64,000 nt of DNA, from positions 1-64,000 of IMG/VR virus record IMGVR_UViG_3300020215_000050; one strand, written 5' to 3'. The notes beneath the pieces are model-generated. The model had not been told where the DNA came from. It was given only the letters and a program-made list of their open reading frames with translations, and did not search any database. Numbering within the stretch: the stretch's first letter is position 1; every line of letters begins with the position of its first letter. Of the stretch, positions 13,263 to 21,012 are shown one piece after another. The position numbers and the translations under genes were made by a program. This stretch comes from a virus.

Positions 13263-15752
13263 CTACAAAAATGCATCGAGGTTGGCGACGGGCTCGTGGT
13301 GCCAGCGGGCGACCTCGAGTATGGAATCCAGCGGCTCGAGGAACGCCTTCTCGAACTGCATGTCGTAGTCTACGTAGCGATCGAGCCCGAGCTCGCGGGG
13401 CAGGTAGCCCGGGCAGGCGAGGATGTCCTCCCTCAGCGGGTTGGGCGTCCTCATGTAGCAGTACCGTATCTTGTCCCCGCTCGTGATCGTCTGGGCCGGC
13501 ACCTTGGCGTCGGCGATGGCCTTGTTGTAGAGGAGGGCGGCCCTCACGTGCTGGGGCGTGCCCTTCTTGTATATGGAGCGGGAGTCCCGGTAGTCGCCGA
13601 GGTTGTTGACGGTCCTCGGGAAGGCGACGTCCTCGAACCCCAGCGTATAGAAGTGGTGCCTGAAGGCGTCGATGAACTTATGCAGCTGCGGCTCCGTCCC
13701 CGACATCACTATCTTGATCGCGTCCTTGAGCGCCTCCCTGCACACCTCGGGGGTGCTGGACTTGACCGCCTCGATTCCCGTCATGTCGATCTTGGGCTCC
13801 TTGAACCGGACCCCCTCGGCGTCGAGCACGTTGAGGACGTACCTCTTCTTGGTCAGCACGATCGCCCGGTCGCAGATCTTCTCCCGCTTCATCCTGAGCT
13901 TGGCTTCCCTGGCGTTCAGGTACTTGGCGAGGTCGTCCGTCGCCTGCTTGATGACCTTGTCCCTCAGCATGGCGCAGGTCTGGTCGACGAAGTCGAGGAG
14001 GACCCGCTTGTCCGTCTCATTGGGGAACATCGCCTTCACGAGGTCGTCCAGGCACAGGTAGAGGGAGTCGGTGTCCGCCCCCACCACCCGGTCCTTCCTG
14101 GTGCCCAGCAGCTTGTTCAGGTACTCGTTGATCCTCTTGATCGCGAACCTGGTGGCGAGGCGGGAGGTGAGGGTCACGGACTCCGAGAGGGCGATGGAGA
14201 AGTAGCGGAAGTAGGCGTTGGAGAGGGCGCCGTACGCCGAGTTGAGCTGGTACTTCCTCGCGAGCTGGATGTTGTAGAGGGTGGACGCCTCCCTCTCGAG
14301 GGCCTCCTTCTTGACCGGGTCCTTCTCGGCCTCCTCGGCCTGCTTGACGGGGATCATCTGCTTCTTGACCGCGGCCCGGTGGGCGTAGATCTTCTCCATC
14401 AGGTACGGGAGGAAGCCCTGCGGGTTCCGCCTGTACCGATGGCAGGAGCCCGTGAAGCACTCGTCCTCGGGGACGCCCAGGTCCTCGAGCCTGTCCAGGA
14501 GCTCGTCGACGTCCCAGTTCTTCTCGTAGCTCTTTCCCAGGTAGGTCTCGGGGGAGATGTTACAGAGCATTATCACGTGGGGGTACAGGGAGTCGAAGTC
14601 GAAGCTGACGACCCAGTTGTACAGCCCGGGCATGGACTGCTTCACCCACCCGCCCTGGAAGCTGTCGGGGACCGCGACGGGCTTCCTCGGCACGACTATT
14701 TTCTGTGACAGCAAATGGTTGTGGATGATCACGTCCCACATCCTGACGGTGCCGAACGCGTCCGTGAACGGGATCTTGGCGTCGTAGCTCAGGTAGTAGA
14801 CGAGGTTGAGAAGGCCGAGCTTGGCGTCGAGCTTGTCTACCAGGTCAACGTCCCGGATGTTATACTCCATGAACCGCTGGTGGTCCCTCTCATATAGATC
14901 CTGTAGGTCCCTGAAGTCGGAGTAGTCGAGCTTCTTCTCCTTGAGCTCGACGTAGGAGATGTAGTTGAGGGAGTAGGACTCACGGGGCTCCATGATGAAC
15001 TTCTCATACATGCGCTTGTAGTCGAGAGCCGTGATGCCGATGAACTCAAAGGTCTGCTGGGTCTTTCCGAACTTGTCATGGGCCTCCCTCTCCTCTATCA
15101 TGCCCCACGGGGACAGGGCCTTCACGAAGTCGTCGCCGAGCACCCGTCGAATCCGGTTGACCAGGTACGGGATGTCGAAGAAGTCGATGTTCCACCCCGT
15201 GATGACGTCGATCGGGTTCGCCCGCCACGTCTGCAGGAACTGGTAGAGCAGGTCCACCTCGTCCTCGCAGCGGTGGTACAGGACGTCGTTCCGGTGCGGG
15301 GCGAAGTCCTTCACGCCGAAGGCGTACACCCGACCGGCGATCTTGGCCGTGATCGAGGTGACGGGGGACTCGGCCTTCCTCGGGTCGGGGAAGGCGCCCT
15401 TCGCGCCGACCTCGACGTCGATGTTGGCGACGCATATCCAGCTGGAATCGAACTTGACCTCCCCCGGGTACCTGTCGTTGAGGTACGGGTAGAGGAAGTC
15501 GGTCATGCCGTAGTAGTTGAAGTTCTCGACCCCGTCGTAGCGCTCGACGAACTTCTTGGCCTCCCACACGGACGGGAAGTCGATCCTGTCCGCGGGCTTG
15601 CCGTCGAGGGTTCTGTACTCGGCGTCGGGTCTTCGTGAATCGACGAACAGGTACGGCTTGATCTTGAACCGATGCTGGACGTGCTTGCCGTCGTCGATCT
15701 CGCGGAGCAGCAACTCGCCCCGCCTCAGGATGGCGTGTGTGTAGAATCTCAT
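13263..15752 (-). CDS. 43: DNA polymerase gp43, family B, 829 aa
   Basis: Complete replicative polymerase with proofreading. Exo I NIDVEVG (D112, E114), Exo II around WNIDFFD (190), Exo III near YNIRDVDLVD (297-303). Polymerase motif A DFDSLYP (385-391), motif B KYQLNSAYGAL (500-510), motif C GADTDSLY (D560, D562). The C-terminal ANLDAFL resembles a clamp-binding tail. T4 gp43 has 898 residues. No intron or split is seen. A sigma70-like promoter ends just before the ATG, leaving a leader of only about four bases. Confidence 0.97.
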   Translation of the reverse strand: MRFYTHAILRRGELLLREIDDGKHVQHRFKIKPYLFVDSRRPDAEYRTLDGKPADRIDFPSVWEAKKFVERYDGVENFNYYGMTDFLYPYLNDRYPGEVKFDSSWICVANIDVEVGAKGAFPDPRKAESPVTSITAKIAGRVYAFGVKDFAPHRNDVLYHRCEDEVDLLYQFLQTWRANPIDVITGWNIDFFDIPYLVNRIRRVLGDDFVKALSPWGMIEEREAHDKFGKTQQTFEFIGITALDYKRMYEKFIMEPRESYSLNYISYVELKEKKLDYSDFRDLQDLYERDHQRFMEYNIRDVDLVDKLDAKLGLLNLVYYLSYDAKIPFTDAFGTVRMWDVIIHNHLLSQKIVVPRKPVAVPDSFQGGWVKQSMPGLYNWVVSFDFDSLYPHVIMLCNISPETYLGKSYEKNWDVDELLDRLEDLGVPEDECFTGSCHRYRRNPQGFLPYLMEKIYAHRAAVKKQMIPVKQAEEAEKDPVKKEALEREASTLYNIQLARKYQLNSAYGALSNAYFRYFSIALSESVTLTSRLATRFAIKRINEYLNKLLGTRKDRVVGADTDSLYLCLDDLVKAMFPNETDKRVLLDFVDQTCAMLRDKVIKQATDDLAKYLNAREAKLRMKREKICDRAIVLTKKRYVLNVLDAEGVRFKEPKIDMTGIEAVKSSTPEVCREALKDAIKIVMSGTEPQLHKFIDAFRHHFYTLGFEDVAFPRTVNNLGDYRDSRSIYKKGTPQHVRAALLYNKAIADAKVPAQTITSGDKIRYCYMRTPNPLREDILACPGYLPRELGLDRYVDYDMQFEKAFLEPLDSILEVARWHHEPVANLDAFL

Positions 15753-15762
15753 GTCGGGAACG

Positions 15763-15792
15763 ACCCTATTTAGGCCGTAAGCTGGGAGTCAA
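15763..15792 (-). promoter_or_regulatory. Sigma70-like promoter for gp43
   Basis: TTGACT, 18 bases, TAGGGT on the minus strand. The predicted start lies only about four bases before the gp43 ATG. The CTAAATAG inside the spacer looks late-promoter-like but is probably incidental. Confidence 0.55.
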
Positions 15793-15800
15793 AAAGAAAA

Positions 15801-16379
15801 TTAGGGGTTGAGCGACTTCGGCATCAGCCTGCGCGGGTCCTCGATCGTCAGCGCGTACGGGGTGTCCTCGATGCCCTCGTACTCCGGGCTGCCGCCGGCG
15901 GTGCCCGTCTGCTCGCCGTTCCCGCCCTCGCCCTCCTTGTCGCCGAAGATCTCCACGTACATCCCCTCCTCGATCGCCTTCTGGGCCTTCCTGAACCCGC
16001 TGGCGTCTTCCTGGGTGTACGGGAGCTTGTGGGCGCGGGGCTGGTTCTCCCCCGAGTAGCGGAGGGCCACGCGGGGATCGAGAAGCTCCATCCCGGTCAG
16101 CATCCACTTGTGGTTCCTGACGATCCAGATATAGATGGCGCCCTCCTGCTTGTCGTCGGGCTCCTCTATGATGACGGAGAGGAGCCTGGCCCGCTCCTTC
16201 TCCACGCCGCCGACGGGCCACCCCTTGTAGCTCTCCATCGAGAAGAAGATGGAACTCGCGAGGAAGAAGGAGGCCGCGACGACGACGGTCTTGAGCGCGT
16301 ACTTGGCCGGCACGAAGTACAGGGTGCTGCACAGGAGCACCGCGTAGGCCACGCAGTAGATGATCAGAAGCTTGTTCAT
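15801..16379 (-). CDS. Inner-membrane protein of the ExbB/ExbD-like operon, 192 aa
   Basis: Two adjacent transmembrane helices near the N-terminus (about residues 3-20 and 28-47), then a soluble domain of about 145 residues ending in an acidic, Gly-rich stretch. Start at 16379 chosen from the four-base overlap with the ExbD-like gene; the longer frame is a shadow. It is the last gene of the operon and probably a partner of the channel proteins. No family recognised. Confidence 0.72.
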   Translation of the reverse strand: MNKLLIIYCVAYAVLLCSTLYFVPAKYALKTVVVAASFFLASSIFFSMESYKGWPVGGVEKERARLLSVIIEEPDDKQEGAIYIWIVRNHKWMLTGMELLDPRVALRYSGENQPRAHKLPYTQEDASGFRKAQKAIEEGMYVEIFGDKEGEGGNGEQTGTAGGSPEYEGIEDTPYALTIEDPRRLMPKSLNP

Positions 16380-17029
16380 GGGATGCCTGCCCCGTCGCGG
16401 AGCACCTTGACCAGGCTCTTCTGGTGGTACTCGATGTTGCCGATGATGCCGTTGGCGTCGATGTTGAACGAGAAGGCGGTCTGCTCCTCCCACACCTTGT
16501 TGAGGACGACCTGCTTGTCCTGGTAGAGGCGGATGTGCGGGTTGAGCTTCTGCAGCTGCACCTTAACCGGGATGGGCTGCTTGGCCTGGCCCGTCTGGAC
16601 GTAGGCGCCGTCGAAGATGCAGGTGTAGAGGTGGACGTTGACCGTGTACCGGCCCGGGAGGAGTCCCCGCAGGATCGTGTACTCCTTGTTCTCGTCCACA
16701 GTATAGACCTGGTTGCCCACGGCCACCGTGTCGCTCCTCTTGCCCAGGTCGTCTCTCTCCAGGTGCATCAGCCCGACGTCCTTGTTGAGGAAGAAGGACT
16801 TAGCCCCGGTCGGGTCCTGGACCCACAGGTCGACGTCGCAGTCCGACTTGCTGTCCCACTCGGCCGTGATCATGACCTCGGCCTTGTGCTGGATGCCCTC
16901 GCTCTGCTTCTTGTTCGGGTTCGCGAGCAGGATCGTGAGGAAGAACAGGACGAAGATCGTCATGCTCGAGTTGAGCAGGAAGTCGATGAAGCTGGTCTTA
17001 GACGAGTACGAGCGCTTAGTCGAGAGCAT
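16376..17029 (-). CDS. ExbD/TolR-like stator protein with YfaP/DUF2135-like domain, 217 aa
   Basis: Short cytoplasmic tail, then one transmembrane helix starting SFID (D16) and ending in LLANP. In ExbD/TolR the same F-I-D places the essential proton-carrying Asp at the helix start. The periplasmic part is not the usual ExbD domain: the WDSKSDCDVDLWVQDPTG block, a Gly/Asp turn, and PGRYTVNVHLY match the YfaP/DUF2135 beta-sandwich pattern. Two Cys could form a disulphide. It overlaps the ExbB-like gene by 14 bases. Proton-driven force generation is inferred from the pairing and the Asp. Confidence 0.72.
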   Translation of the reverse strand: MLSTKRSYSSKTSFIDFLLNSSMTIFVLFFLTILLANPNKKQSEGIQHKAEVMITAEWDSKSDCDVDLWVQDPTGAKSFFLNKDVGLMHLERDDLGKRSDTVAVGNQVYTVDENKEYTILRGLLPGRYTVNVHLYTCIFDGAYVQTGQAKQPIPVKVQLQKLNPHIRLYQDKQVVLNKVWEEQTAFSFNIDANGIIGNIEYHQKSLVKVLRDGAGIP

Positions 17030-17531
17030 GGTGCTTCATATCCAGGGCGTAGTCAGCCGCGAAGGACTGGACCTGCATAACAACCCCGGCCATGACGCCG
17101 ATCAGCGTCACGTAGAGCGCCGTGCCGTAGTTCTTGCCGATGCCCGCGAGCATGCTCGGGAGGGCCGCCGCGTCCGCGGTCAGGTTGACGTCGCCGAAGG
17201 CCACGAGCATCATGCCGATGAAGCCGATGAGCGACCCGATCAGCCCGACGGACAAACAGATCTGACCCCAGAAGAAGCCCACGTTGGTCTTCATCTTGAG
17301 GACCTCGTAGGCGTGGGTGGAGTCGCCGTCATAGGACTCGATGTCCCGGCAGACCCTGCCGATGTGCCACGAGACGAGCCAGAACAGGACGTAGGCGAGG
17401 AGGGTCAGCTTGGTGTGGTCCGCCTCCCAGATCATGTTGGCGATGCCGACCTTGTACGCCCAGAACGACCCCGTGGCGACGAGGGCGTTGGTCACGAGCC
17501 AGGTAATGAACGGCCTCTTGGAGAACTGCAT
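17016..17531 (-). CDS. ExbB/TolQ/MotA-like proton-channel protein, 171 aa
   Basis: About four hydrophobic segments; the last two (GLIGSLIGFIGMMLVAFGD, then TALYVTLIGVMAG) carry the Gly/Thr pattern of ExbB/TolQ/MotA channel helices. The length is below ExbB (about 240 aa), mainly because the cytoplasmic loops are short. The gene directly precedes and overlaps its ExbD-like partner, as in exbBD, tolQR and motAB. It should form the inner-membrane ring around the ExbD-like helix. A promoter lies at 17816-17845. Confidence 0.72.
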   Translation of the reverse strand: MQFSKRPFITWLVTNALVATGSFWAYKVGIANMIWEADHTKLTLLAYVLFWLVSWHIGRVCRDIESYDGDSTHAYEVLKMKTNVGFFWGQICLSVGLIGSLIGFIGMMLVAFGDVNLTADAAALPSMLAGIGKNYGTALYVTLIGVMAGVVMQVQSFAADYALDMKHHALD

Positions 17532-17791
17532 CAGTGCACCTGGTGGGACTTGCGGAAGACGTTTGCCTGGGAGTCCATGACGCCGTCGATGATCCTGGAC
17601 ATCTGGTGGATGACGCCGGCGGTGAACACCATCGGCCTCTCGTTCCTGGTGACGTCACGGATGACGACCATGACTCCGCCCTCCGTGTCCGTCACGACGT
17701 TGAAGTATAGGTTCTTCTCGTCGACGAGGTCCTTCCTCGTCAGCTCGACGACCCTCTGCTCGGCGGACTTCACCTCTTTAATCGCAGCCAT
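17531..17791 (-). CDS. Hypothetical protein, 86 aa, first gene of the ExbB/ExbD-like operon
   Basis: Soluble alpha/beta protein with a C-terminal helix; stop and ExbB-like start overlap (TGATG). A GCAGGAGGG ribosome site precedes the ATG. No family recognised. Its coupling suggests a cytoplasmic partner or regulator of the channel. Confidence 0.68.
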   Translation of the reverse strand: MAAIKEVKSAEQRVVELTRKDLVDEKNLYFNVVTDTEGGVMVVIRDVTRNERPMVFTAGVIHQMSRIIDGVMDSQANVFRKSHQVH

Positions 17792-17954
17792 AGGACCCTC
17801 CTGCTTTCTTTCTGAGGTCTACACCCCTGTGGAGATAGAAGTCAATTATCGCATCGGTGATCTCCGAAACTTTTTTGGAATCCAGCCCCAGCCTCTCGAC
17901 CAGGTGCTTGGACAGCTCGTAGCGCTCGAAGTCACGACGCAGGATCATCATCAT
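17778..17954 (-). CDS. Hypothetical protein, 58 aa
   Basis: Frame begins MMMILRRDFE, inside the RegA 3' end (22-base overlap) and ends 14 bases into the next gene. Helical, charged, with a plausible AAGAGG site before the first of three consecutive ATGs. It contains the operon promoter in its 3' half. Confidence 0.6.
   Translation of the reverse strand: MMMILRRDFERYELSKHLVERLGLDSKKVSEITDAIIDFYLHRGVDLRKKAGGSYGCD
17816..17845 (-). promoter_or_regulatory. Sigma70-like promoter for the ExbB/ExbD-like operon
   Basis: TTGACT, 18 bases, TAGACC on the minus strand. The expected start leaves room for the GCAGGAGGG ribosome site of the 17791 gene. It is nested in the 58-residue gene. Confidence 0.55.
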
Positions 17955-18354
17955 TCCTCTTCTTTCCGACTGTATACTTTGAGACGAGCTTCCAGGAGCC
18001 CTTCTCCTTGTGGGGGATCACCTTGATGTCGGAGAAGGCCACCCTCTGCTCAATGAGCGTCCGGTCGATGACCTCGCACAGGCCCCACTGGGCGAGCAGG
18101 TAGGCGATCGTGTTCCTCCTGGCCCGGTCGACGTCGTCCATGTCCGTCTGCTTGCCATCGAGGATCATCATCTCCTTGAAGTGCGTGATGTAGTAGCGGC
18201 CCCGCTTGTGGAGTATGTGGCAGCTCTGGTAGAGGTAGCGGCCGTCGTCCCGCTCGACCGCCAGACCCATCCGGGTCAGCGTCTCCTTTATCTTCAGGAA
18301 GTCCTGGGGCTCACCGAGGCGAACCTCCACGAAGCTTTCCACCACCGAGTTCAT
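17932..18354 (-). CDS. regA: RegA translational repressor, 140 aa
   Basis: RNA-binding repressor of early mRNAs in T4. The blocks DFLKIKETLTRMG, YQSCHILHKRGRYYI, HFKEMMILDGKQ and WKLVSKYTVGK align closely with T4 RegA, so the identification is firm. It is somewhat longer than T4 RegA (122 aa). It lies between gp62 and the ExbB-like operon, whereas in T4 regA lies directly between 62 and 43. Confidence 0.95.
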   Translation of the reverse strand: MNSVVESFVEVRLGEPQDFLKIKETLTRMGLAVERDDGRYLYQSCHILHKRGRYYITHFKEMMILDGKQTDMDDVDRARRNTIAYLLAQWGLCEVIDRTLIEQRVAFSDIKVIPHKEKGSWKLVSKYTVGKKRNDDDPAS

Positions 18355-18736
18355 CGACCCTTGTTCTTCTCGTTGCGGCCTCGAGCTCCCCCCGCGACAG
18401 CGTGCGGGCGATCTCGAGGGCCCTTGCTCGATTTACTCCGTAGCGCCTCTGGACGGCGTCCAGGATGACATCCTGGTCAGGCTTGTGCCACTTCCCGAAG
18501 CGCTTTCTCGGCCGAAGGGTATTTAGGTAGTAGTCGAATTGGAGCTGAGGAGGCAGGTGGGGGCAGAGGTTCATGTCGTTGGCGTAGAAGACGGAGTCCT
18601 CGAACATCGAGAAGTGCCGGTTCGCCAACCAGGCGTTGTACTCCCGCTCCGCCCTCGCGGGGTCGACGTCCTCGCGGATGAGGTCCCTCTTGGTGTGGGA
18701 TGCGGCGTCGATGTAGTCGAAGGGCTTAGCCACCAA
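18311..18736 (-). CDS. 62: Clamp-loader small subunit gp62, 141 aa
   Basis: Holds the gp44 tetramer in the T4-type clamp loader. Identified by position (gp44-gp62-RegA) and by the KPFDY...KRDL...EYNAWLANRHFS pattern and the RKRFGKWHK block shared with T4-like gp62 proteins. The start is TTG at 18736 or GTG at 18733. The 3' end overlaps regA by 44 bases. Confidence 0.8.
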   Translation of the reverse strand: MVAKPFDYIDAASHTKRDLIREDVDPARAEREYNAWLANRHFSMFEDSVFYANDMNLCPHLPPQLQFDYYLNTLRPRKRFGKWHKPDQDVILDAVQRRYGVNRARALEIARTLSRGELEAATRRTRVDELGGGKLRGGSPR

Positions 18737-18803
18737 TGCCTCTGTCCCTGTTCCTCTTGCTGCAGTAGTTCATCCAGGCCCCGAGGAGATGGGCGATGAA
18801 CAT
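18726..18803 (-). CDS. 25-residue small frame (candidate)
   Basis: Short frame, product starting MFIAHLLGAW, filling the gap between 18823 and gp62. A TTG start nine codons upstream would overlap the previous stop. No good ribosome site. Tentative. Confidence 0.3.
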   Translation of the reverse strand: MFIAHLLGAWMNYCSKRNRDRGIGG

Positions 18804-18822
18804 ATAGAACCTGTCTCTGAGT

Positions 18823-19014
18823 CTAGCCAAGGTCGTCCCCGCAGTTGGTGCAGTGCATGTCGGGCTCGTGCGCGTCGGGGTTGAACCACACGACGGGGTA
18901 GGGGTGGCCGCGGAACCGGCACCAGATCACCGTGTGCCAGCTCTCGTCCCGGCGCTTCCTCTGAAACAGGTAGTACCAGAAGCTCGGGTAGAGAAGGGAG
19001 AGGAGCCTACCCAT
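18823..19014 (-). CDS. Small protein with C-terminal CxxC, 63 aa
   Basis: Aromatic, basic N-terminus (YPSFWYYLFQRKRR), then Cys/His-rich end with CTNC; possibly membrane-peripheral and zinc-binding. Its ATG overlaps the stop of the 51-residue frame upstream (ATGGGTAG). Confidence 0.6.
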   Translation of the reverse strand: MGRLLSLLYPSFWYYLFQRKRRDESWHTVIWCRFRGHPYPVVWFNPDAHEPDMHCTNCGDDLG

Positions 19015-19162
19015 TGAGCCAGACCAGGCCGTAGAAGGTGGCGGCGGACGTCGCGGCGAAGCTCAAGATCCCGACGACCCAGGCTACAAGTCGTGTGAGG
19101 GGTCGATGCCGCGGCGGAGCATCTCGCCGTTGAAAGCCATCACCATCTGGAAAAACCACCAT
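19007..19162 (-). CDS. Single-span membrane protein, 51 aa (candidate)
   Basis: Basic N-terminal half followed by one hydrophobic segment (VAWVVGILSFAATSAATFYG). The stop overlaps the next ATG, which supports translation. It overlaps, out of frame, the 35-residue frame at 19084-19191. Confidence 0.45.
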   Translation of the reverse strand: MVVFPDGDGFQRRDAPPRHRPLTRLVAWVVGILSFAATSAATFYGLVWLNG

Positions 19163-19191
19163 TCCCATCTCGTCAGGATCCCCCTAATCAC
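19084..19191 (-). CDS. 35-residue small frame coupled to gp44 (candidate)
   Basis: GTG start overlaps the gp44 stop (GTGATTAG). The product is Trp/Phe-rich near the N-terminus (TRWEWWFFQM). It shares most of its DNA with the 51-residue frame in another register, so one or both may be real. Confidence 0.35.
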   Translation of the reverse strand: MIRGILTRWEWWFFQMVMAFNGEMLRRGIDPSHDL

Positions 19192-20128
19192 GGAACTTCG
19201 CGTCCATCATCAGCTCGGTCAGCCAGGCCAGGGTGTTGATCTCCTGGTCCGCGGCGAACGCGCTCTTGTACATGTAGTCGGCCGTCTTGACCACCACGAG
19301 TGGGATCGTCGACGGGGTGAAGTGGTCGTACATCTGGTCGTAGACCTTCCGCATCAGCTCGTGGGCCTCGATGTGGCGGTTGGTCGCGCACCACTTGACC
19401 ATGCCCTGGAAGTCCTTGGACCGCATCAGGCCGACGAGCTCCTTCACGAGCACCTCCGTCGCGGGGGTCTTGGACAGGACGCCGGAGTCGATCCTGCCGT
19501 GGTAGCTGTACTGGTGGATCGTGTTGAGGGTCTTCCTCAGGTCGGGGAAGTTCCTGCGGATGACGTCGGCGACGACGGGGGCCTCGTAGGGGATCCCGTT
19601 CTCGTCGAGGATGCCCTTTACCCTCTTCATGAAGGCGGCCATCACGTAGGGCTCTTCTTCAGGAAGAACCTGGAAGGGGACCTCGACCAGCCTGGACCTG
19701 AGGGGCTCGATGATCTTGTAGGGGAAGTTGCAGGTCAGGATGAACCCGCAGTTGCCGCTGTACTCCTCCATGAACGCCCTGAGGGCGGGCTGGGTGGACT
19801 GGGCGTTGAGGTGGTCGGCCTCGTCGAGGATGACGTACTTCCTGCCCCCCGAGAAGGACCTAGCGGACGCGAACTGGGTGATCTCCGTCCTCAGCGTGTC
19901 GATGTTGCCGTGGAGGGAGGCGTTTATGAAGAAGTCGTCCCCGCCGACGTCGCGGATCATCGCCTTCGCCGCCGTGGTCTTGCCGACGCCGGCCGACCCC
20001 GTGAGAAGGAGGTTCGGGATCAGCCGGGCGTCGACGAAGGACTTCAGCTTGGCCTTGATGCGGTCGGGAAGGATGCAGTCCTCGACCGTCCGCGGGCGGT
20101 AGCGCTCTATCCAGAGGGGCTCGGTCAT
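19184..20128 (-). CDS. 44: Clamp-loader ATPase gp44, 314 aa
   Basis: AAA+ ATPase that opens and loads the gp45 ring. N-terminal W-ERYRP motif, Walker A GSAGVGKT (44-51), Walker B LDEAD (101-105), and a sensor 1 region around FILTCNFPYKI. Length matches T4 gp44 (319 aa). The start at 20128 overlaps the preceding small gene. Confidence 0.96.
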   Translation of the reverse strand: MTEPLWIERYRPRTVEDCILPDRIKAKLKSFVDARLIPNLLLTGSAGVGKTTAAKAMIRDVGGDDFFINASLHGNIDTLRTEITQFASARSFSGGRKYVILDEADHLNAQSTQPALRAFMEEYSGNCGFILTCNFPYKIIEPLRSRLVEVPFQVLPEEEPYVMAAFMKRVKGILDENGIPYEAPVVADVIRRNFPDLRKTLNTIHQYSYHGRIDSGVLSKTPATEVLVKELVGLMRSKDFQGMVKWCATNRHIEAHELMRKVYDQMYDHFTPSTIPLVVVKTADYMYKSAFAADQEINTLAWLTELMMDAKFRD

Positions 20129-20361
20129 CGGGCGAACGCTATCCTGGCGGACTCGACGAACCAGTACAGGGGCCAAATGAGGCCCGAGCCGACGGCAGCC
20201 GTCTCGGCGTGGTCGATGCACCACGCGGCGGTCTGCCTGTCATAGACGGTGGACTGGGCGTGGAGGCGCAGGCAGTCCTGCGGGAACTCATGGAAGTTAT
20301 GCCCGATCGTCGCCCACGCGCCGGCCAGGTAAACGAAGAGAATCAGGAGTGCGGTTTTCAT
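20125..20361 (-). CDS. Small exported or membrane protein, 78 aa
   Basis: N-terminal signal-like helix (MKTALLILFVYLAGAWA), two Cys, His-rich middle, and a second hydrophobic patch (LIWPLYWFV). ATGA overlap with gp44. Unknown. Confidence 0.6.
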   Translation of the reverse strand: MKTALLILFVYLAGAWATIGHNFHEFPQDCLRLHAQSTVYDRQTAAWCIDHAETAAVGSGLIWPLYWFVESARIAFAR

Positions 20362-20398
20362 CTTGCTCGACTACACCAGCGACCGCGCGGATGTACAA

Positions 20399-20662
20399 CT
20401 ATTTGTTGATCCTGACCGTCCAGGCAAAGAACGACCCGACGAACCACTTGCCGATGAACAGGAACAGCGGCAGATTGACCAGAAACGCGGCGGCCAGGGC
20501 GGGCCAGCACAGGACGAACCGAAAGATGGCCGGCCACGTGCCCCGATCGAACCGGGCGCTGCCGGTCAGCTCGAGCTGGGAGAAGCGGCAGGCGATCAGG
20601 AGCCCGATGAAGACGACGACGTCACCGGCGAGATAGAGAATGAGCCAGTCCTGCCACTCCAT
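20399..20662 (-). CDS. Small membrane protein, 87 aa
   Basis: Three hydrophobic segments (about 6-24, 46-61, 64-80). The start at 20662 overlaps the stop of the HAD-like gene (TGATG); the longer frame is a shadow. No family recognised. Confidence 0.62.
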   Translation of the reverse strand: MEWQDWLILYLAGDVVVFIGLLIACRFSQLELTGSARFDRGTWPAIFRFVLCWPALAAAFLVNLPLFLFIGKWFVGSFFAWTVRINK

Positions 20663-21012
20663 CACAGACCCCTCGTCGACAGCCCTATCGGCTGCCCAGT
20701 GTTCATCTTGACCTGGACGCACCGGTCGTCCCACAGCTCGATCATCGCGTAGTCCTTGACGCAGGTGACCTCGAGCTCGGGCAGGCCGGCATGGTCCCTG
20801 AGCCAGCGGTGGATCTCCTCGGTGACCTCCGCGGCCTCCTTGGCGTCCCCGCTGACGCGGGCCGTAAAGATCTTGACCTTGTGTCCCTTCTCGAGCCAGG
20901 CCTTGACCCTGTCGACCATCGGCCAGACGGGCCGGCCGATGTGCGTGTGTCCCTTCCACCCGCCGTACTCGGCGAGCGTGCCGTCGAGGTCGACCCCGAT
21001 CCAGCCCGACAT
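20662..21012 (-). CDS. HAD-like hydrolase, 116 aa
   Basis: Begins with the HAD nucleophile motif VDLDGTL (D8, D10), then KVKIFTARV, which fits HAD motif II (Thr). A short phage form of the family, found in many phages, possibly a phosphatase. Substrate unknown. Stop and start overlap both neighbours. Confidence 0.72.
   Translation of the reverse strand: MSGWIGVDLDGTLAEYGGWKGHTHIGRPVWPMVDRVKAWLEKGHKVKIFTARVSGDAKEAAEVTEEIHRWLRDHAGLPELEVTCVKDYAMIELWDDRCVQVKMNTGQPIGLSTRGL

Noticed and set aside
12083-14708. Very long plus-strand frames opposite uvsX and gene 43
   Set aside because: They lie antisense to genes with intact catalytic motifs and are the usual by-product of GC-rich codon bias.
18518-18528. 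CTAAATA late-like motif in gp62
   Set aside because: It is inside coding sequence with no nearby start codon behind it; probably chance.
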